Shown here: positions 63,519 through 64,000 of the stretch, in pieces
Layout of the letters: each line of letters begins with the position of its first letter
Numbering within the stretch: position 1 is the first letter of the stretch
Source: Sphingobacterium sp.
Lineage (GTDB): Bacteria; Bacteroidota; Bacteroidia; Sphingobacteriales; Sphingobacteriaceae
Direction: 5' to 3'
Assembly: GCA_029239355.1 (NCBI GenBank)
Contig: JAQZAZ010000006.1
Span: forward strand, 62,001 to 126,000
Length of the DNA: 64,000 nucleotides
Notes under the pieces: model-generated
The model's input: the letters and a program-made list of their open reading frames with translations, nothing else
Told to the model about the DNA's origin: nothing
Database searches by the model: none
Position numbers and translations under genes: made by a program

Positions 63519-63913
63519 CGCAATATTTTTTAACCGGTACAATAATAATTCATCGATTTTTAAACAATACAGCTCATTCATTGCATCACCCTAGCAATGC
63601 AGCAGCTAATATTAGGGTGGACATGCAACCATCACTGTTCAATTCCCTTATTCTTAATTTAAATGGAGTAAGCACTTTTACTAAGTATAAACATTTTCAG
63701 TGTGTATTTGTTCGCGCATTATAAATTTGATATATTTTAAGCAGATCGTTTAAAAAAACCTTTTAAAAGCGAGGACAATTATCCTTTTTATTTAGCTTGT
63801 ATTGGATATTATAATTTTTTTTAGTAAATTAAATAAAAGAAGGCTCAGAAAAAAAGTGTGCATCGAAACCTATATATCACTGGGCATAGAAAAGCAACCG
63901 CTGCGTTTCCACA

Positions 63914-64000
63914 ATGAATAATATAAATGGTAACACGATAATTGAGAACAGAAGGACATTTATGAATATGAAAATTATTGGGTCAGGCAGCTATCTTCCG
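63914..64000 (+). CDS. N-terminus of a FabH-type beta-ketoacyl-ACP synthase III, truncated by the window edge
   Basis: Frame from 63914: MNNINGNTIIENRRTFMNMKIIGSGSYLP; MKIIGSGSYLP is typical of KAS III N-termini. Confidence 0.6.
   Translation, partial: MNNINGNTIIENRRTFMNMKIIGSGSYLP

Noticed and set aside
1-64000. Search for a new anti-phage or mobile defence system
   Set aside because: No nuclease, reverse transcriptase, TIR, STAND, CBASS-like or restriction-modification genes recognised; the MoxR/VWA pair alone is not sufficient evidence.

Overview
A 64 kb chromosomal window from a Bacteroidota bacterium, most like Sphingobacteriaceae (SusC/SusD, FecR/ECF sigma, TAnnTTTG-like promoter motifs). 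It is gene-dense and codes mostly for ordinary functions. The left edge is the 3' end of a selO-like gene; the right edge is the start of a FabH-type ketosynthase gene. Main content: four AraC and two HxlR regulators beside oxidoreductase genes; a LytS/LytTR two-component pair; an ECF sigma/FecR/SusC(STN)/SusD unit; a GH43-pectinesterase-esterase operon; GH2 and beta-helix proteins and a sulfatase; a MoxR-type ATPase/VWA pair; MscS, RsgA, AlkB and carbonic anhydrase. I saw no CRISPR array, rRNA, tRNA, IS element or recognisable defence system. The most unusual content is (i) an apparently exported redox cassette (Tat-type zinc-ADH, cyclophilin-like lipoprotein, cupin lipoprotein) divergent from an AraC regulator, with the cupin frameshifted; (ii) several decayed genes not evident from the ORF track: a DNA ligase D relic, a flavin reductase relic, an SDR gene with one in-frame TGA, a frameshifted SnoaL-like gene and an SDR fragment; (iii) an HxlR operator that the ORF caller reads as a protein N-terminus; and (iv) an OM-protein/LPLAT/unknown cluster ending in a protein with candidate His and Cys catalytic residues. 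Family calls come from reading motifs in the translations; no database search was run.
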